A DNA stretch of 21,891 bases from the NCBI GenBank assembly GCA_035533615.1, contig DATLTM010000032.1, forward strand, positions 1 to 21,891. The letters are read 5' to 3'. Positions 20,360 to 21,891 of this stretch are shown piece after piece. Made by a program: the position numbers and the translations under genes. Position 1 is the first letter of the stretch. The number at the start of each line of letters is the position of its first letter. The notes beneath the pieces are model-generated. The model saw nothing but the letters and a program-made list of their open reading frames with translations. It did not search any database and had not been told where the DNA came from. The stretch is from C7867-001 sp035533615. GTDB taxonomy: Bacteria > Patescibacteriota > Minisyncoccia > Phycocordibacterales > Phycocordibacteraceae.

Positions 20360-21028
20360 CTAATTATCTCCTGTGGTCGAGGAGGCTGTCTGGTCGCCGG
20401 AACTGGATCCGGATTCGCCAGCGGACGTTGAAGATGCCGTGACGGCATCGGAGGAGTGGTTTAAGCCTCCATTCTCGCATTCCATTTCCATTTCTTTATC
20501 CATTTCCGAACGAGTATGCGGCCCGACAAATCCATATCCGGTGGAGTCCGGCGTGCCGGTGGCGACAATACCGTGATCAGTCTGCCACTTTTGGACCGCC
20601 GTGAGCGTTGATGAGCCGAAATACCCGGTAACGAGATCTTCGGGATAGACACTCTTGTCACTCCCGAGGAATTTTTGCAACAGTGATACATCTTTACCGG
20701 AAGAACCAAATTGGAGATTACCCGAGAGAACGTTACAAACGTTCCCGTTCGAGGTGGATTGAACAGCCCCCTCGGAAGAGCCCGAGTTGCTCGGTGCAGA
20801 AGTCGAGGATGTCGAAGACGTCGAAGGCGTGTGGCCCTCAAGCACGGCCTGCACATTCGCGACCGTCGCTGGATCCGCACCGAACGCCTGGAGAAGGTTA
20901 GTAATGGCGCTTATTTGATCGGCGTTCAAGGACGCCGCTTGTGCAAGCGGCGCACCAGCAATGAGAGACAGGAAAAACGCGGTGCCGATTGTTGCAGAAA
21001 GGAAACGGGGAGTTTTAAGAAGCTGCAT
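20360..21028 (-). CDS. Secreted protein with peptidoglycan-binding domain
   Basis: 222 aa. Cleavable signal peptide (1-32, cut after AQA), a short helical repeat ADQISAITNLLQAFGADPATVANVQ (36-60) often found at this place in Patescibacterial surface proteins, a Ser/Thr-rich linker (67-95), a PG_binding_1-type domain (about 98-180; LQFGSSGKDVSLLQKFLG, VTGYFGSSTLTAVQKWQ, GFVGPHTRSEMDKEM), and a Ser/Thr/Gly-rich tail. Two Cys (98 and 184) frame the domain and may form a disulfide, a possible client of the DsbA-like protein. It likely sits in the cell wall; no catalytic domain is present. Start ATG 21028 was chosen at the signal peptide rather than the upstream frame extension to 21121; TCTAAT lies 9 nt upstream. 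Confidence 0.88.
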   Translation of the reverse strand: MQLLKTPRFLSATIGTAFFLSLIAGAPLAQAASLNADQISAITNLLQAFGADPATVANVQAVLEGHTPSTSSTSSTSAPSNSGSSEGAVQSTSNGNVCNVLSGNLQFGSSGKDVSLLQKFLGSDKSVYPEDLVTGYFGSSTLTAVQKWQTDHGIVATGTPDSTGYGFVGPHTRSEMDKEMEMECENGGLNHSSDAVTASSTSAGESGSSSGDQTASSTTGDN

Positions 21029-21060
21029 AGTAATGGGATTAGAGTCGTGAATAAAGCTCA

Positions 21061-21155
21061 TGTGGACAACAGACAAACGAATGGTACCAGCAATCCGCCA
21101 CCACCGTTCGGTTATCCACAATAAACCATAGACCTAGATGTGGAAACCACAATAA
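21061..21155. promoter_or_regulatory. DnaA-box-like cluster upstream of the peptidoglycan-binding gene
   Basis: TTATCCACA (21112-21120, plus) is a perfect consensus DnaA box. TTGTCCACA (21061-21069, minus) has one mismatch and GTTTCCACA (21139-21147, minus) two. The first two form an inverted repeat TGTGGACAAC/GTTATCCACA. CCACAATAA occurs twice (21116-21124, 21147-21155), and TGTGG-AAA-CCACA is a small palindrome at 21139-21151. No dnaA or dnaN is nearby. The 190-nt gap 21029-21218 holds this and no ORF I can support. Confidence 0.4.
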
Positions 21156-21218
21156 GAACTGGCATCATTATCCTTGTTTGCCCTTGCAGACCGTCTGGGA
21201 CGATGTTAGAACGAATAT

Positions 21219-21743
21219 CTATGGTGCCGGATAGATGAGCTGGCCCTTCCGTACCTTCAGGAAAGGTGTGAGGCGGTGCTTCGTGGCGCTCGTGCGGCTC
21301 ATGATGTCTTCCACGAGCCACCCTTCTTTAGTAAGTGCGTCAGCAATAAGCGAGCGGTGACAGCGCCACGGCACCGCTTCGGCGCACATGATTGCCGTTT
21401 TCTGGAGCCGTGCGATTTTCATGAGTTCTTCCAATCCTTCTTTAAATTCTGGTGTCGCCATGTAGTCCGCATACCCCCGGAACGATGTGTTGTGCCAGCC
21501 GAGATTTATCGAATCCTTCTTGGTATGTCGCAGACCACCGAGCTCTTTCAAATGCACATAGTGTATGTGCATTCGCTTCAAAGATTTTCCGAGTGTCTCT
21601 TCATTGAATTGGGGGTTGTGGCGCGAGCGCGGTATCGACCGCACATCGACGACTTCTTCCACTTCATGCGCTCGCAATAACTCCGCGAATTCGGCAAACG
21701 TTCGCGTCGAATGGCCGATAGTGAAAATGAGAGACTTCTTCAT
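21219..21743 (-). CDS. DUF488 family protein
   Basis: 174 aa, cytoplasmic. Clear DUF488 signature: IFTIGHSTRTFAEF at the N-terminus, VVDVRSIPRSRHNPQFN, YVHLKELGG and the C-terminal CAEAVPWRCHRSLIADAL. The family is widespread but biochemically uncharacterised; the conserved Arg, Cys and His in CAE-x-PWRCHR suggest an enzymatic or nucleic-acid/nucleotide-binding role. Length is normal. ATG 21743 was chosen; GTG 21746 directly before it is possible. Neither has a Shine-Dalgarno site. Confidence 0.93.
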   Translation of the reverse strand: MKKSLIFTIGHSTRTFAEFAELLRAHEVEEVVDVRSIPRSRHNPQFNEETLGKSLKRMHIHYVHLKELGGLRHTKKDSINLGWHNTSFRGYADYMATPEFKEGLEELMKIARLQKTAIMCAEAVPWRCHRSLIADALTKEGWLVEDIMSRTSATKHRLTPFLKVRKGQLIYPAP

Positions 21744-21831
21744 CACTTAAAACTGTACAGGAACCAAGGATTTTTACGAGCTTGTCTGTACGACCCAATA
21801 CGAACATATTTTATCCGAAACGGAGGCTTTT

Positions 21832-21880
21832 AGGGTAGTCAGTGAGGTAGTCACTCGCCCTATGCCGGAGTGACTACCCT
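21832..21880. repeat. Competing inverted repeats sharing one arm
   Basis: GGTAGTCACTC (21846-21856) pairs perfectly over 11 bp with GAGTGACTACC (21868-21878). Alternatively AGGGTAGTCA (21832-21841) pairs over 10 bp with TGACTACCCT (21871-21880). The two left arms repeat GGTAGTCA, so only one hairpin can form at a time. It lies upstream of the DUF488 gene at the window edge. The rest of 21747-21891 shows no gene. Confidence 0.65.
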
Positions 21881-21891
21881 CCATCTCTGAA

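Overview
The window looks like a chromosomal segment of a Candidate Phyla Radiation bacterium, most likely a Parcubacteria-type Patescibacterium. Supporting signs are a UvrC that ends before the helix-hairpin-helix domain, a membrane-anchored FKBP and a CPFC DsbA-like protein with low-complexity Thr/Ala/Pro linkers, a DUF5663-type small protein, a lone Tgt, a VirD4/TraD-like ATPase with no conjugation genes beside it, and very tight gene packing. TGA is used as an ordinary stop (uvrB, uvrC), so the recoded Gracilibacteria/Absconditabacteria are excluded. The assignment is inferred from gene content, not from a marker phylogeny.

Layout. Positions 1-744 hold the N-terminal part of an HtrA-like protease (minus strand, cut by the window edge), preceded by tRNA-Ala(UGC). 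Positions 889-9172 are a minus-strand block transcribed in the order tgt, uvrB, uvrA, uvrC, ddl, tRNA-Ala: the complete UvrABC excinuclease with a tRNA-modifying enzyme and a peptidoglycan-precursor ligase. Positions 9203-9902 are a self-contained plus-strand cassette (own promoter, Shine-Dalgarno site and terminator) encoding an unrecognised lipoprotein. Positions 9923-10799 encode an FKBP isomerase and a DUF5663-like protein. Positions 10820-15886 are a two-gene minus-strand operon: a TraD/VirD4-like ATPase followed by a 763-residue coiled-coil, single-TM, His/Pro/Ala-rich protein. A DedA protein diverges from it on the plus strand. Positions 16524-17792 hold three small membrane-protein genes (69-aa protein, phage-holin-4-like, ZIP transporter). 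Positions 17856-21743 hold a DsbA-like oxidoreductase, a NUDIX hydrolase, a secreted or anchored protein of an uncharacterised family, a peptidoglycan-binding-domain protein and a DUF488 protein.

Regulatory style. At about twelve genes a -10-like hexamer, several times in the extended TGN form, lies only 6-9 nt before the start codon and no Shine-Dalgarno site is present. This suggests leaderless transcription as the default. The exceptions are uvrA, with an extended -10 followed by a 5' hairpin that buries its Shine-Dalgarno site, and the plus-strand lipoprotein.

The most notable observation is a 42-bp in-frame double-palindrome element inside tgt, exactly where the zinc-binding CxCxxC motif should be. 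The strongest candidate for an undescribed system is the ATPase plus 763-aa protein pair. No stretch without a gene exceeds about 190 bases. The two longest (21029-21218 and 21747-21891) hold a DnaA-box-like cluster and a set of competing inverted repeats. No CRISPR array, insertion sequence or transposase was seen.
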